Part shown: positions 45,941 through 57,700 of the stretch, piece after piece
How the letters are laid out: each line of letters opens with the position of its first letter
How positions within the stretch are numbered: position 1 is the first letter of the stretch
NCBI RefSeq assembly: GCF_000478605.2
Contig: NZ_ASHX02000001.1
Coordinates: 1,176,457-1,240,456, forward strand
Reading direction: 5' to 3'
DNA: 64,000 bases
From: Streptomyces thermolilacinus SPC6
Lineage (GTDB): Bacteria > Actinomycetota > Actinomycetes > Streptomycetales > Streptomycetaceae
The notes under the pieces: generated by a model
What the model saw: only the letters and a program-made list of their open reading frames with translations
Told to the model about the DNA's origin: nothing
The model's database searches: none
Position numbers and translations under genes: made by a program

Positions 45941-46585
45941 TTACCGGTTGAGGAAGGCCAGGACCGCCAGGACCCTGCGGTGGCCGGTGCCCGACGCGGG
46001 GAGGCCGAGCTTGGTGAAGATGTTCTTGATGTGCTTGCTCACCGCGGGCACCGACAGGCCCAGCAGTTCGCAGATCCGCCCGTTGTCGTGCCCCTCCGCC
46101 ATCAGGCCGAGGACCTCGCGCTCACGCGGGGTGAGCTGGTCGACCGGGTCCTGGCTGCGGCGGCGGCCGAGGAGCTGGGAGATCACCTCGGGGTCCATGA
46201 CCGTGCCGCCCGAGTGGACCCGGTGCACCGCCGCCATGAACTCGGCGACGTTGCCCACCCGGTCCTTCAGCAGATAGCCGATCCCGCTCGCGTCGTCGCC
46301 GAGGAGCTCCGTCGCGTAATCGTCCTCGACGTGCGCGGACAGCACCAGCACCGGGAACCCGGGGCGCTCGCGGCGCAGTTCGGCCGCGGCCCGCAGCCCT
46401 TCGTCGCGGTACGTCGGGGGCAGCCGCACGTCCATCACCACCACGTCCGGCGTCAGGGACCGGACGAGCTCGGGCACTCCATCGGCCCGGTCCACCGCGC
46501 CGACGACGGTGATGCCCTCCGTCGCCAGCAGCAGTTCCAGCCCGGCCCTGAGCAGGGCGTCATCTTCAACGATCAGCACGCGCAC
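45941..46585 (-). CDS. NarL/LuxR-type response regulator
   Basis: The protein has 214 aa from a GTG that overlaps the end of the sensor kinase gene by 13 bp. Receiver domain: acidic pair EDD (7-9), phospho-acceptor Asp52 in VVVMDVRLPP, and the conserved Lys in GYLLKDRVGN. The C-terminal LuxR helix-turn-helix is LTPREREVLGLMAEGHDNGR ... SVPAVSKHIKNIFTKLGL. It pairs with the histidine kinase directly upstream and is located at the edge of the NRPS cluster beside a divergent ABC system, whose genes it may control. Confidence 0.93.
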   Translation of the reverse strand: MRVLIVEDDALLRAGLELLLATEGITVVGAVDRADGVPELVRSLTPDVVVMDVRLPPTYRDEGLRAAAELRRERPGFPVLVLSAHVEDDYATELLGDDASGIGYLLKDRVGNVAEFMAAVHRVHSGGTVMDPEVISQLLGRRRSQDPVDQLTPREREVLGLMAEGHDNGRICELLGLSVPAVSKHIKNIFTKLGLPASGTGHRRVLAVLAFLNR

Positions 46586-47754
46586 GGCAGTTCCACCCGG
46601 ATGGTCGTGGGCCCGCCCGGCGGGCTGGACACCTCGGTCGTTCCGTCGAAGGCCGCGACCCGGCCCCTGATGCCGGCCAGTCCGCTGCCCCGGGTCTCGT
46701 CGGCGCCGCCCCGGCCGTCGTCGGTCACGGTGACGTACAAGACCTCCCCCTCGGTTCCCATGGTCACACGGATGCGGGAGGCTCCGCTGTGTTTGACGGC
46801 GTTGGTGAGCGCCTCCGCGACGACGTGGTAGGCGGCCACCTCCACCGCGGCGGGGGCGCGGGTCAGTTCGCCGACCTCGAAGTCGCACGGCAGCGGGCAG
46901 CGCAGGGCGAGGGCCGAGACCGCTCCGGCCAGGCCGCGGTCGGCGAGCACGGGCGGGTAGATGCTGCGTACGACGTTCCGCAGCTCGGCGAGGGCCTCCT
47001 CCGCGGCGGACTGGGTCACCGCGATCAGCTCGCGGGCCTTGGCGGGGTCGCCGTCCAGGAGGCGTTCGATGACACCCAGGTGGAGCCGTACGGCGACCAG
47101 CCGGTTCTGGGTGGAGTCGTGCAGGGCGCGTTCGATGCGGCGCAGTTCCGCCGCGTGCGCCTCCAGTGCCTCGGCACGGGAGGTGGTGACCTCGGCTAGC
47201 CGGTGGGCCAGCCGCGCCTTGCCGCCCGCGGTCACCCGGCGGACGGTGATCCGGGCGTGCAGCAGCGCCAGCGGCGGGGCGAGGAACACGAGGATGGCCA
47301 GGTGCACGACCGCCGCGACGGGGGTGAGGAGCGCGGTGGGCCAGTCGCGGACGGCGAAGAACGCGGGGTTGAGCACGACGTGCGGCGGGAGCAGCCACCA
47401 CCAGAACGGGACGGTGAGGGCGACGGCGGCGCTGAGCACCGGTACGAGCAGGAAGACGCCCGCCAGCAGCCCGGTCAGCGCGTTGACGACGGACCGGCCG
47501 AGCTCCCGCCGCACCCGGGCCAATTCCTCCGGCGGCTCCGGCTGAATCCCTTCGGGTGCCGGCATTTTCCTTCTCGCGAAAACCGAGAATCCGGCGTCGA
47601 GATCCCTGGCGCGATTTCTTCCGGTCTGCTCCAGCAGCGCTGGCACAAAATTGACGCGCAGCCCCAGCACGGATATCACGCAAGCGGAAACGAGTAAGGG
47701 GAGCGCGATCCAGGAGAGTGCGGCCGATCGGGCCGCAGCCACCAGATAGCACAC
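46573..47754 (-). CDS. Two-component sensor histidine kinase (NarL-partner type)
   Basis: About 393 aa from the GTG at 47754; the start is uncertain (an ATG at 47895 is in frame but would add an atypical leader, and neither has a clear ribosome-binding site). Four hydrophobic segments are visible in two pairs (ALSWIALPLLVSACVISVLG; NALTGLLAGVFLLVPVLSAAV and following). The dimerisation/phospho-acceptor motif is IERALHDSTQNRLVAVRL with His in LHD. The HATPase shows EALTNAVKHSGASRIRV and DDGRGGADETRGSGLAGIRGRV. It forms an operon with the response regulator. The signal is unknown; kinases with a putative sensor domain next to ABC exporters often respond to membrane or antibiotic stress. Confidence 0.85.
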   Translation of the reverse strand: MCYLVAAARSAALSWIALPLLVSACVISVLGLRVNFVPALLEQTGRNRARDLDAGFSVFARRKMPAPEGIQPEPPEELARVRRELGRSVVNALTGLLAGVFLLVPVLSAAVALTVPFWWWLLPPHVVLNPAFFAVRDWPTALLTPVAAVVHLAILVFLAPPLALLHARITVRRVTAGGKARLAHRLAEVTTSRAEALEAHAAELRRIERALHDSTQNRLVAVRLHLGVIERLLDGDPAKARELIAVTQSAAEEALAELRNVVRSIYPPVLADRGLAGAVSALALRCPLPCDFEVGELTRAPAAVEVAAYHVVAEALTNAVKHSGASRIRVTMGTEGEVLYVTVTDDGRGGADETRGSGLAGIRGRVAAFDGTTEVSSPPGGPTTIRVELPCAC

Positions 47755-47854
47755 GTCCGGCCGGGCCTGATGGAACCTTTTCCGCAGTACGCAGGCGATT
47801 TCCCGCCCCTCTGGTATATCTGCGTCTACCCCCCCTGGTGCATTCAGGTCTGCA

Positions 47855-47884
47855 TTGTCCGCCTTCGCGGCCTCGTGATAGCGT
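47855..47884 (+). promoter_or_regulatory. Possible promoter of the ABC transporter operon
   Basis: TTGTCC (47855-47860) and TAGCGT (47879-47884) are 18 bp apart, about 45 bp upstream of the ABC ATPase ATG, in the divergent spacer with the sensor kinase. Both hexamers deviate from consensus. Confidence 0.3.
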
Positions 47885-47928
47885 CCCGGCGTCATTCCGA
47901 GCGGGGGTTCCTCTTGTCCGATGGTTCC

Positions 47929-48675
47929 ATGAATTTCAGCACACCCGACGCGCCTGCCCTGGTCGTGCGCGACGTGACCAAGCATTATGGCTCCCGTGGG
48001 AATGCGGTGCAAGCCCTTCGGGGTATTTCCGTAGAGCTTGCGCGCGGCAGCTTCACCGCGGTAATGGGCCCTTCCGGTTCCGGGAAGAGCACATTTCTGC
48101 ACTGCGCCGCCGGACTGGACCGGCCCAGCAGTGGCGAGGTCTGGCTGGGGGGTGTTCCGCTCTCGGGCATGCGCGAGACGGGGCTGACCCGGCTGCGGCG
48201 GGACCGGATCGGGTTCGTCTTCCAGGCGTACAACCTGCTGCCCTCGCTCACCGTGAAGGACAACATCACCATGCCGCTGCGGCTCAGCGGCGCGTCCCTG
48301 GACCGCGGCTGGCTGGAGGAGATCGCGGGCCGGGTCGGGATCACCGCCCGGCTGGGCCACCGCCCGTCCGAGCTCTCCGGCGGCCAGCAGCAGCGGGTGG
48401 CGATCGCGCGCGCGCTGATCAGCCGCCCCGACATCATCATGGCCGACGAGCCGACCGGTGCCCTGGACTCCCGTACCGGGCAGGAAGTGCTCCAGCTCTT
48501 CCAGGAGTTGGTCCACCACCTGGGGCAGACGGTGCTGATGGTCACCCATGACCCCGTCGCCGCGTCGTACGCGCACAGCGTGCTCTTCCTCGCCGACGGC
48601 AGGCTCGTCGAGCGCATGGACTCCCCCACGGCCGAGGCCGTCGCCGAGCGCATGACGCACCTCGGGGGCCGGTGA
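47929..48675 (+). CDS. MacB/LolD-type ABC transporter ATPase
   Basis: The protein has 248 aa from the ATG at 47929. An upstream in-frame leader to 47770 is unlikely because it would cover the divergent promoter region. Walker A is GPSGSGKST (47-55), the Q loop FVFQAYNLLPSLTVKDNI, signature LSGGQQQRVAIARAL and Walker B IIMADEPTGALD, with HDP after. This is the LolD/MacB group that works with FtsX-like permeases for export or membrane stress. Its stop overlaps the permease start (GTGA). It is transcribed divergently from the two-component pair. Confidence 0.93.
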   Translation: MNFSTPDAPALVVRDVTKHYGSRGNAVQALRGISVELARGSFTAVMGPSGSGKSTFLHCAAGLDRPSSGEVWLGGVPLSGMRETGLTRLRRDRIGFVFQAYNLLPSLTVKDNITMPLRLSGASLDRGWLEEIAGRVGITARLGHRPSELSGGQQQRVAIARALISRPDIIMADEPTGALDSRTGQEVLQLFQELVHHLGQTVLMVTHDPVAASYAHSVLFLADGRLVERMDSPTAEAVAERMTHLGGR

Positions 48676-51600
48676 CCGTGTTCGAGATCGCGTGGAAGAC
48701 GCTGCGCGCCCGCAAGGCGGCGTTCTTCGGCGCCTTCGTGGCGCTGTTCTGCGGGACGACGGTGCTCGCCGCGTCCGGCATCCTCGTCGAGTCCGGCCTG
48801 CGGACGTCCGTGCGGCCCGAGCGCTACGCCGGGGCCGCGGTCATGGTCGGCGGCAACCAGACCCTGCGCGTCCCGGGCGGTGACTTCACCGTCCGGGAGA
48901 CCCTGCCCGAGCGGGCCCGGCTGAAGGAGTCCACCGTCCGCGCGGTGGCCCGTGTCCCGGGCGTGAAGCGCGCCGTCGGCGACCACACCTTCGCCGCCGT
49001 CGTGCCCGGCGCGGCCACCGAGCCGCTGTACGGGCACGGCTGGGACAGCGCGGTCCTCGGGCCGTTCCGGCTGTCCGAGGGCGAGGCGCCCGCGTCCGCC
49101 GACGACGTGGTGCTGGACCCGGCCGTCGCCCGGGCCGCCGGTGCCCGCGTCGGGGACCGGGTCACGGTGGTCGTCGAGTCCGTCCCCGCCCGGTACCGGG
49201 TCTCCGGGATCGCCGCACCGGCCGACGGTGCCCGACTCGACCGGCAGAGCGCGGTGTTCTTCACCCCCGCCACCGCGGCCCGGCTGTCCGGCCACCCCGG
49301 CGCGTTCGACGCCGTCGGGGTGCTCGCCGCCGAGGGCACCGACGCCGAGGCACTGGCGGACCGGATCGAGAAGGCCGTCTCCGGGACCGTCGCCTACACC
49401 GGCAACGACCGGAGCAGGCTGGAGTTCCCCGATGTCGGCTCCTCCAGCGGGCTGCTCCTGCTGGTGGCGACCTCCTTCGGCGGCATGGCGGCCTTCGTCG
49501 CCATGTTCGTGGTCGCGGGCACCCTCGGTCTGTCCGTCAACCAGCGGCGCCGCGAGTTCGCGGTGCTGCGCGCCATCGGCTCCACGCCCCGGCAGGTCTA
49601 CAAGCTGGTCCTGTCCGAGGCGCTGCTGGTGGCCGTCGTCGCCGGTGTCCTGGGCTGTGCTCCCGGCGTGGCCGTCGCGGAACTGCTGCGCGGTCTGTTC
49701 GCCGGGTTCGGCGCGATCCCCGACGATCTCCCCTTGGTCGTCGGTCCCGCGCCGATGGTGGCGGCGCTGGTCCTCAGCGTCGCCACCGCCCTCGTGGCCG
49801 GACTGATCGCGGCGCACCGGCCGGCCCGCATCAACCCCGTGGACGCGTTCGGCGAGGCGGCCGTGGAGCGCCGCGGGCTGCCCGTCTGGCGGGTGCTGCT
49901 CGGTCTCGCCCTCCTCGGCATCGGCACCCTCTCGGCCGTGATGCCGCTGGTGATGCGCAGCGAGCTGGGCGCCGCCGGGGCGGGCGGCGCGGCACTGATC
50001 GGTCTCGTCGGGCTGTCCCTGCTGGGGCCGCTGGTGGTGCGCGCCCTGGTCGCCGTGCTGGGGCTGCCGCTGCGGGCGAGCCGGATCAGCGGCTTCCTCG
50101 CCGCGTCCAACAGCGCCACGGCGGCGCGGAGGATGAGTTCCGCGGTGATGCCGCTGGTGCTCGCCATCGGCTTCAGCGTGACCCTCGTCTACACCCAGAC
50201 CACCATGTCGGCGGTCGCGGGCCGCCAGGTCGAGGAGGGTCTCGGCGCCGACTACGTGGTGAGCGACGGTGGTTCGGGCGGTCTGGCCCCGCAGGTGGTC
50301 GAGCGGGTCCGCGCGATCGGGGACGTGGAGGTGGCCACGGCCGTGTCCACGTCGAAGGCGTTCATGTCCGTCACCGTCTTCGAGGACAAGGAGCTGGCCG
50401 GTTTCCCGCTGCGCGGCGTCACCCCCGAGAAGCTGTCCCGGACCATCGACCTCGGGGTCGTGGACGGTGACATCGGCAACCTGCGCGGCAGGACGCTCGC
50501 CATGGAGGACACCCAGGCGTCCCTGCTGGGCGCGTCGGTCGGCGAGCAGGTGGAGCTGTACCTGGGGGACGGCACCCCGGCCCGGCTGAAGCTGGTCGCC
50601 ACGTACGAACGCGCCATGGGCTTCGGGGAGATGACGGTGCCCCAGGAGGTGCTGACCGGGCACACCACGGCGCGCGCCCCCGGGCAGCTGCTGGTGCGGG
50701 TCCGGGACGGCGGCGACCACGCGGCCGTCGGCGCGGCGCTGCGCGCGCTGGCCGAGAAGCATCCCTCGCTGTCCGTGAGCGACCGGGACGGCTTCTCCGC
50801 CGGGGTGCGGGAGGAGGCCACGCTCGCCGCCTGGGTCAACCTGGCGGGCCTGGCGATGATCCTCGCCTACATCGCCATCGCCGTCGTCAACACCCTGGTC
50901 GTGGCGAGCGCGGCCCGGTCCCGCGAGTTCGCCCTGATGCGGCTGATCGGCATGACCCGCCGCCAGGTGATCCGCACCCTGCGCTGGGAGTCGCTGCTGA
51001 TGTGCTCCATCGCGGTGCTGCTGGGCACCGCGATGACCGTGCTGCCGCTGGGGGCGCTGAGCGTCGCCTTCCTGGGCCGTCCGCTGCCCGCCGGGTCCCC
51101 GCTGATCTACGTGTCGGTGGTCGCCGCGGCGTCCGCGAGTAGCGGTACGGGAGCGAGGAAACGGGGCGGGGCCCCGGCCGATCCGGCCGGGGCCCCGCTC
51201 CTTGCGCCGTCCCGCTCAGGCGCCCATCGCCTCGACGAGGCTCTTGGGGCGCATGTCGGTCCAGTGGGTGTTGATGTACTCGACGGCCTCGGCGCGCGGG
51301 ACCTCGGCCAGGACGGTCTCCCAGCCGGCCGGCACCTCGGCGAAGGACGGCCACAGGGAGTGCTGGCCCTCGTCGTTGACCAGGACCAAATAGGTGGCGT
51401 TCTCGTCCTCGAAGGGGTTGCTCATTTGGGGTCTTTCCTTTCGTGCGAGCCGTCCGCGTTGTGCGGGGTCTGTCGGCCACGGGTCTCGTACCGGCGGGTC
51501 CGGTGCCGGTCCGCCTGTCGGTGGCTGTGCTTGTCGGTGGCTGTGCTTGTCGCTGGCTGTGCTTGTCGGTCGGTCTGCCTGTGGGTGGTCCGCTCGCTGG

Positions 51601-51782
51601 TCAGTCCGCTGGTGCGTCGGTCCGCCTGCCGACGGGCCTGCCGGCGGGTGCGGACGCTTCCGCGATCTCGCGCAGGCCGTCGTCGAAGGCCCGCGCGAGC
51701 CGCTCGACGGTCTCCCGCCGGTGGAGGGCCGCCGAGTAGGTCCAGGAGAACTCCATCCGGTCGCCCGACACGCTGCCCGTGA
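48672..51782 (+). CDS. FtsX-family ABC permease, 3'-truncated and read through
   Basis: The frame encodes 1036 aa, but only about the first 820 match a two-FtsX-domain permease: TM1 at ~15-40, periplasmic part, TM2-4 ([48 protein letters not shown]), a second TM pair, a second extracellular part, then [20 protein letters not shown] and [13 protein letters not shown]. The final membrane helix begins at [12 protein letters not shown] and stops there (about 51137). The frame then has no stop; it crosses the terminator at 51166-51198, the antisense of mbtH and the antisense of the NRPS 3' end to 51782. The last ~215 residues are unrelated Arg/Ala/Cys-rich sequence. I infer a deletion of the permease end, so the protein is truncated or abnormal. 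Confidence 0.8.
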   Translation: MTVFEIAWKTLRARKAAFFGAFVALFCGTTVLAASGILVESGLRTSVRPERYAGAAVMVGGNQTLRVPGGDFTVRETLPERARLKESTVRAVARVPGVKRAVGDHTFAAVVPGAATEPLYGHGWDSAVLGPFRLSEGEAPASADDVVLDPAVARAAGARVGDRVTVVVESVPARYRVSGIAAPADGARLDRQSAVFFTPATAARLSGHPGAFDAVGVLAAEGTDAEALADRIEKAVSGTVAYTGNDRSRLEFPDVGSSSGLLLLVATSFGGMAAFVAMFVVAGTLGLSVNQRRREFAVLRAIGSTPRQVYKLVLSEALLVAVVAGVLGCAPGVAVAELLRGLFAGFGAIPDDLPLVVGPAPMVAALVLSVATALVAGLIAAHRPARINPVDAFGEAAVERRGLPVWRVLLGLALLGIGTLSAVMPLVMRSELGAAGAGGAALIGLVGLSLLGPLVVRALVAVLGLPLRASRISGFLAASNSATAARRMSSAVMPLVLAIGFSVTLVYTQTTMSAVAGRQVEEGLGADYVVSDGGSGGLAPQVVERVRAIGDVEVATAVSTSKAFMSVTVFEDKELAGFPLRGVTPEKLSRTIDLGVVDGDIGNLRGRTLAMEDTQASLLGASVGEQVELYLGDGTPARLKLVATYERAMGFGEMTVPQEVLTGHTTARAPGQLLVRVRDGGDHAAVGAALRALAEKHPSLSVSDRDGFSAGVREEATLAAWVNLAGLAMILAYIAIAVVNTLVVASAARSREFALMRLIGMTRRQVIRTLRWESLLMCSIAVLLGTAMTVLPLGALSVAFLGRPLPAGSPLIYVSVVAAASASSGTGARKRGGAPADPAGAPLLAPSRSGAHRLDEALGAHVGPVGVDVLDGLGARDLGQDGLPAGRHLGEGRPQGVLALVVDQDQIGGVLVLEGVAHLGSFLSCEPSALCGVCRPRVSYRRVRCRSACRWLCLSVAVLVAGCACRSVCLWVVRSLVSPLVRRSACRRACRRVRTLPRSRAGRRRRPARAARRSPAGGGPPSRSRRTPSGRPTRCP
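51166..51198. terminator. Strong bidirectional terminator, ABC permease / mbtH
   Basis: A perfect 15-bp stem (arm GCGGGGCCCCGGCCG) around a 3-nt loop, followed by TCCTT on the plus strand. It separates the convergent ABC permease and MbtH genes. Confidence 0.85.
51216..51425 (-). CDS. mbtH: MbtH-family NRPS accessory protein
   Basis: The protein has 69 aa; ATG with AGGAAAG about 7 nt upstream. The whole length is Mbt[21 protein letters not shown], the strand [14 protein letters not shown] with the diagnostic Trp residues, and the end [11 protein letters not shown]. MbtH proteins bind NRPS adenylation domains and help their folding and activity. It is the last gene of the leftward NRPS operon, 175 bp after the C-A-T-C-A-T-E gene, and ends at the 51166 terminator. 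Confidence 0.97.
   Translation of the reverse strand: MSNPFEDENATYLVLVNDEGQHSLWPSFAEVPAGWETVLAEVPRAEAVEYINTHWTDMRPKSLVEAMGA
51517..51580. repeat. 16-bp tandem repeat between NRPS and mbtH
   Basis: GTCGGTGGCTGTGCTT occurs at 51517-51532 and 51533-51548, with a one-mismatch copy at 51549-51564 and a degenerate fourth copy at 51565-51580. It lies in the 175-bp gap between the NRPS stop and the MbtH start and reads AAGCACAGCCACCGAC on the transcribed strand. It has no coding sense there. Confidence 0.85.
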
Positions 51783-54700
51783 CGTCCAGGATGTTCGTAC
51801 GGAGTTCGGACGGGGCGTGGTCGCCGCCCGGGCTCTGGAGGAAGCCGCGGTAGAAGCCGTCCCCGCCGCCCTGGCCGCCGAACTGGCCGAGGTAGTTGAA
51901 GGAGACCGGCACCATCGGCAGGTCGCTCAGCCCGGCCCGCTGCTCCTCTGTGCCCAGGTGGGCCAGCGCGCCGAAGCCGATGCCGTTGCGGGGCACGCGG
52001 CGCAGCTGCCGCTTGACGGCCGACACCGTCCGGCGCCAGTCCGCGTCCCCGGGCAGGTCGAGGACGACCGGGTGGACGGTGGTGAACCAGCCGGCGGTAC
52101 GGGAGAGGTCCACGTCGTCGAACAGCTCCTCGCGGCCGTGGCCCTCCAGCTCGACCAGCACCCGGGACGAGCCGGTCCACCCCTCCAGTACGCGGCCCAG
52201 GGCGGCCAGCAGCACATCGTTGATGCGGCTGCGGAAGACACCCGGAACCCGCTGCAACAGCAGCCGGGTGTGCTCCTCGGACAGCGCGGAGACGACCGTC
52301 TCCTGCGAGGCGACGGTGTTGTCCCCGCCGGGGTGGTCCAGCGGCACATCGACCGGCGCGCCGTCGATGACGCCCGCCCAGTGGGCGGCCTCGTCGTCGA
52401 AGCCGCCGTCGCGGGTGAAGGCGGCGAGCCGGGTAGCCCACTGCTGGAACGACGTGGACTTGGCGCCCAGGTCGGGGTGCTTCCCGGCCGCGGCCTGCTC
52501 GTAGGCGGCGGCGAGGTCCTCCAGGAGGACCCGCCAGGTCACCCCGTCGACCACCAGGTGGTGGGCGGTGAGCAGCAGCCGGGTGGGACGGGTGGCGCCG
52601 CCGTCGAAGGCGACCGCCTCGAACAGCGGGCCCGACTCCAGACGCCCCGCGGTCCGCGGGCGGTGCGCCCGCTCGCGTATCGCCGCGTCCAGCGCGTCGT
52701 CGCTCATCCCGGAGGCGTCGACGACCTGCCAGACGCGCAGCGGGTCCTCCTCAGGAACGATCGTCTGGGTCCACCCGCCGTCCTGACGCGTGACGCGCAG
52801 CCTGAGCATGTCGTGCTGCTCCAGGAGGGCCGCGACGACCTGGGGCATCAGGGCGAGGTCGACGGTCTCGTCGAGTTCGACGAGCAGCGTCATGTCGAAG
52901 TGCTCGGGCGCCGCGGGGTGGCTGTCGAGGAACCAGCTCTGTACGGGGGTGAGCGGCACCTCCCCCGTCACGGTGCCCTGCTCCGCCCCGGCCCCGGCGC
53001 CGCCGGACGGGGCGTCCGCGTCGATCCCGGCGGCGAGTCCGGCCACGGTCTGCCGTACGAACACGTCCTTCGAGGTCAGGACGAGCCCGGCCTTGCGGGC
53101 CCGGGACACCAGCTGGATGCTGAGGATGGAGTCGCCGCCGAGCTCGAAGAAGTTGTCCTCGACCCCGACGCGTTCGACGCCGAGCAGCTCGGCCCAGATC
53201 TCGGCGAGGAGGCGTTCCGTCGCGGTGCGCGGCGCCACGTACGCGGCGCCGGCGAGGGCGTCGTGGGAGGGCTGCGGCAGGGCCTTGCGGTCCAGCTTGC
53301 CGTTGGCGTTGAGCGGGAGCTCGTCGAGCAGCACCACGGCGGCCGGGATCATGTACTCGGGCAGGGACGCGGAGGCCGCGGCCCTGATCTCCCGGGCGGA
53401 GACGCCGTCGGCCACCACGTAGGCGACCAGGCGGCGGACTCCGGGCGAGTCCTCGCGTACGACGGCGACGGCGTGCCGCACGCCGGGCACCGCGGCCAGG
53501 ACGGCCTCGATCTCGCCCAGCTCGATGCGGAAGCCGCGGATCTTGACCTGGTTGTCGGCGCGGCCGATGAACTCCAGCTCGTGGCCGGGGGTCCAGCGGA
53601 CCACGTCGCCGGTCCGGTAGAGGCGGCTGCCGGGCGGGCCGAAGGGGTCGGCGACGAACCGTTCCGCCGTCAGGTCGGGCCGCCCGGCGTACCCCTGGGC
53701 GACGCCCGCGCCGCCGAGGTACAGCTCGCCGTGCACCCCGACGGGCACCGGCCGCAGCGAGGCGTCCAGGACGTGGGCGCGCACGCCGGGCATGGGGCGG
53801 CCGATGAGCGGCCGCTCGCCTTCCCTGATCGGCCAGTACACGCTGTTCACGGTGTTCTCGGTGGGGCCGTAGAAGTTGTAGCCGGTGGCCACCCCGGCGT
53901 CCCGCAGCCGGGCGAGGAGGGCGTCGTCGAGCGCCTCGGCGCCGACGGTGATCACCTCGGGCCGGTGGGCGCCCTCGTCGAGCAGTCCGGCCGCGACGAG
54001 CTGGGTGAGGTACGACGGGGTCGCGTCGAAGTAGTCGACGCGCCAGTCGTGCAGGGCGCGGCACAGCTCCTCGGCGTCCAGCCGGGTCCGCTCGTCCACC
54101 AGGTGCAGGTGGTGGCCGTGGAGCAGCCACACCAGGGGGTCCCAGGAAGCGTCGAAGGAGAAGGCGGCGATGTGCGCGGCGCGCCGGGGCCGCCGCGGGT
54201 CGGGCAGCGCGTCGAGGACGACCGCCCGGTAGCCGTCGATCATGGCCCGGAGGTTGCCGTGGCTCACCACGACGCCCTTGGGGGTGCCGGTGGAGCCGGA
54301 CGTGTACATCACGTAGGCGGGGTGGGCGTCGGTGAGCGGCCGGGTGCGGTCGGTGTCGTCCGGCGGCGAGGCGTCGCCCTCGGCGAGCGCGGTGGCGAGC
54401 TCCCCGTCCAGGGAGGCCACCGCCACGTCGGGGCCGAGCAGCTCGCGCAGCGCTGAGGCGCTCGCCTCGACGGTGAGGACGCTGTGCGGGCGGGCCTGGC
54501 CGATGATGGAGCGGATGCGGTCGTCGGGGTAGGACGGGTCGACGGGCACGTAGGCGGCACCGGCCCGCAGGCAGGCGAGCACGGCGGTCACCGTGTCCGC
54601 CGTGCGCGGCAGGACCAGGGCGATCCGGTCGCCGGGCCCGGCGCCGGAGGCGATGAGGCGGCGGGCCAGCCGGTTGACGCGGGCGTCGAGTTCGCCGAAG

Positions 54701-57700
54701 GACAGGGTGACGTCCCCGGCGGTCAGCGCGGGCCGCCGCGGGTGCGCCTCGGCGGTCGCGGCCAGGGCCCGCAGGGCGTGGCCGTCGCCGGACCGGAGGG
54801 CGGGCCCGGTCGCGGCGGCCAGCAGCTCGCGCCGGGTGGCGTCGGGCAGCGGGACGAGGTCGCGCAGGGTGCGGCCGTCGTCCTCGGCCAGCAGCCGCAG
54901 CAGCGTCACGAGCTGGTCGGCGAAGCGGGCGGCGGTGGTGTGGTCGAACAGGTCGGTGTTGTACTCCAGGGCGCCCAGCAGCCGTCCGTCCACCTCGCCG
55001 AAGTCGAGGCTGAGGTCGAAGAGCGCGTGCTCACGGACCAGGGGGTGGTCGGCGAGCTCCAGGCCGTCGAGGCGCGGGGCGTCGCCGGGCGCGTTCTGGA
55101 GCGCGACGACCGCCTGGACGAGGGTGGGCCGCGACGGGTCGCGCTCGGGCGCCACCGCCTCCACCACCCGGTCGAAGGGCACGTCGGCGTGCTCGAAGGC
55201 GTCGAGGACGGTCTCGCGGACCTGTGCGAGCAGCCCGGCGACGGTCGCCGACTCGTCGACGCGGGTGCGCAGCGCGAGGGTGTTGATGAAGAACCCGACG
55301 ATGTTCTCCAGCTCCGCGCGCTCCCTGCCGGAGGTGACCGTGCCGACGGTGATGTCGTCCTGCCCGGTCCACCGCGACAGCAGCAGCTGCACGGCGGCGG
55401 TGAGCGTCATGAACAGGGTGGTGCCGTTGGCCCGGCCGAGCCGGTGCAGGTCGTCCAGGACGTCGGAGGGGACGGCGAAGTCGTGGACCGCGCCCGCGGT
55501 GCCGCGCACGGTGGGGCGCGGACGGTCGGTGGGCAGCTCCAGCGGCTCGGCCCCGGCCAGGCGCCGCGTCCAGTGCTCCAGGGAGTCCTGGAACGCCTGC
55601 GACGACTCCCTGCGGCTCTGCCAGACGGCGAAGTCGGCGTACTGGAGGGGCAGGTCGCCGAGCCCGGCCCGTGCGGGCAGGTCCGCGACGGGCGTGCGGG
55701 GGTGCGACAGGGCCGCCGAGTACAGGGCGCCGAGCTCCCGGGTGATCAGGGACATCGACCAGGCGTCGGTGACGATGTGGTGGATGCACATCAGCAGGAC
55801 GTGCTCCTCGGCGCCGAGCCCGACGAGCAGCAGCCGCAGCAGCGGGCCCTCGTCCAGCGCGAAGGGGCGCTGGACCTCGGTGGCGAGCACCGCGTCGAGT
55901 TCGGCCGCCGAGCCGCCGGCCAGGTCGGTGAAGGGCAGCGGCACGGGCGCGGCCGGGCGGACGATCTGCGCGGGGCTGCCGTCGCGGGCGACGAAGACGG
56001 TGCGCAGCGACTCGTGCCGGTGCACCAGCGCGTCCACGGCTCTCCGCAGCGCCTCCCGGTCGAGCGGGCCGGAGATCCTGAGCGCGGCGCCCGAGTTGTA
56101 CTCGGAGCCGCCCGGTTCGAAGTCGTCCAGGAACCACAGGCGGCGCTGCGCGTACGACAGGGGCAGCGGCTCGTCGCGCGGCGCGGGCGTGATCCGGCCG
56201 TCGTCCGGGTCCGCCGCGGTGGTGTTCCGGGCGGCGTCCGCGGCGGCGTCCAGGAGTGCGGCGAGCCCGGCGATCGTCGGGTGGTCGAAGACGCTGCGCG
56301 GGGGCAGCCGCACCCCGAGCACGTCGGCGGCGCGGGACAGCATCCGGACGCTGCCGACGGAGTCGCCGCCGACGCGGAAGAAGTTGTCGTGCACGCCCGG
56401 GGCGTCCAGGCCGAGCAGTTCGGCCCAGATCCCGGCGAGCGCGGTCTCGGTGGGGGTGGACGGCGGCACGTGCCCGACGCCCGACTGGCCCGCCCAGTGG
56501 ACGGCGGGCAGCGCCTTGCGGTCCACCTTGCCGTTGCTGGTCAGCGGGATCGCGTCGAGCAGGCAGAACGCGGACGGCACCAGGTATTCCGGCAGGACCG
56601 CGCTCAGCTCCTCGCGCAGCCCCTCGGCGGTCAGCGTGCCGGGCACGGCGGGCACGGCGTAGGCGACGAGCCTGCGGTCGGTGCCGCCGCCCCGCACGTC
56701 CACGACGGCCTGCGCGACGCCGGGCAGCCGCAGGAGGGTGCCCTCCACCTCGCCGGGTTCGATGCGGTGGCCGCGGATCTTCACCTGGCCGTCCGAGCGG
56801 CCGAGGAACTCCAGCTGGCCGTCGGCGCGTCGGCGCACCACGTCACCGCTGCGGTACATGCGGGAGCCCGCCGGGCCGAACGGGTCGGCGACGAACCGCT
56901 CCGCGGTCAGGGCGGGCCGCTGCCAGTAGCCGTACGCGAGGCCGTCGCCCGCGATGTACAGCTCGCCGGGCACGCCCGGTCCCACCGGCCGCAGCCAGCG
57001 GTCCAGGACGTACACGCGGGTGCCCTCGATGGCCGTGCCGATCGGCGGGGTGGCCGGGCCGGACAGCGGGGCGCTCATGGTGGCGCACACGGTGGACTCG
57101 GTGGGCCCGTACGCGTTGAACATCCGGCGTCCCGTGGAGAACTCCGCGACGAGCTCGCCGGGGGTGGCCTCGCCGGCCACCAGCAGCGCCCGCAGCGTCC
57201 GCAGGTCCTCCGGTCTGAGGCTGGGCAGCAGCGCGGGCGGCAGCGTCACATGGGTGATGCCGTACGCGTCCAGCGCCCGGACGAGTCCCTCGCCGCGCAG
57301 CGTCTCCCTGGGCAGCACCACGGATGTGGCGCCGTTCAGCAGCGCCACGGTCAGTTCCGCGATCGCCGCGTCGAAGGCGGGTGAGGCGAACTGGAGCATC
57401 CGCGTCCCCGGGCCCACGTCCATGCGGGTGCCCTGGGCGGCGGCCAGCGCCGCGATGCCGTGGTGGGCGACCAGGACGCCCTTGGGGCGGCCGGTGGAAC
57501 CGGAGGTGTAGATCATGTACGCGGCGTCGGCGGCCGTGGCGAGGTGCGGCGCGGGCTCGCACGCCAGGATCTCGTCGCGCACCTGGTCGAGCCGTATCGG
57601 CTCGACCGTGCCGGGGAGCACCCCGGCACAGTCCGTGTCGGTGATGACGGTACGGACGCCCGAGTCGTCCACGACGTAGGCGAGACGTTCCGCCGGATAG

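Noticed and set aside
51517..51580. CRISPR-like repeats
   Set aside because: The unit is 16 bp with no spacers between copies and no cas gene nearby; a simple tandem repeat.
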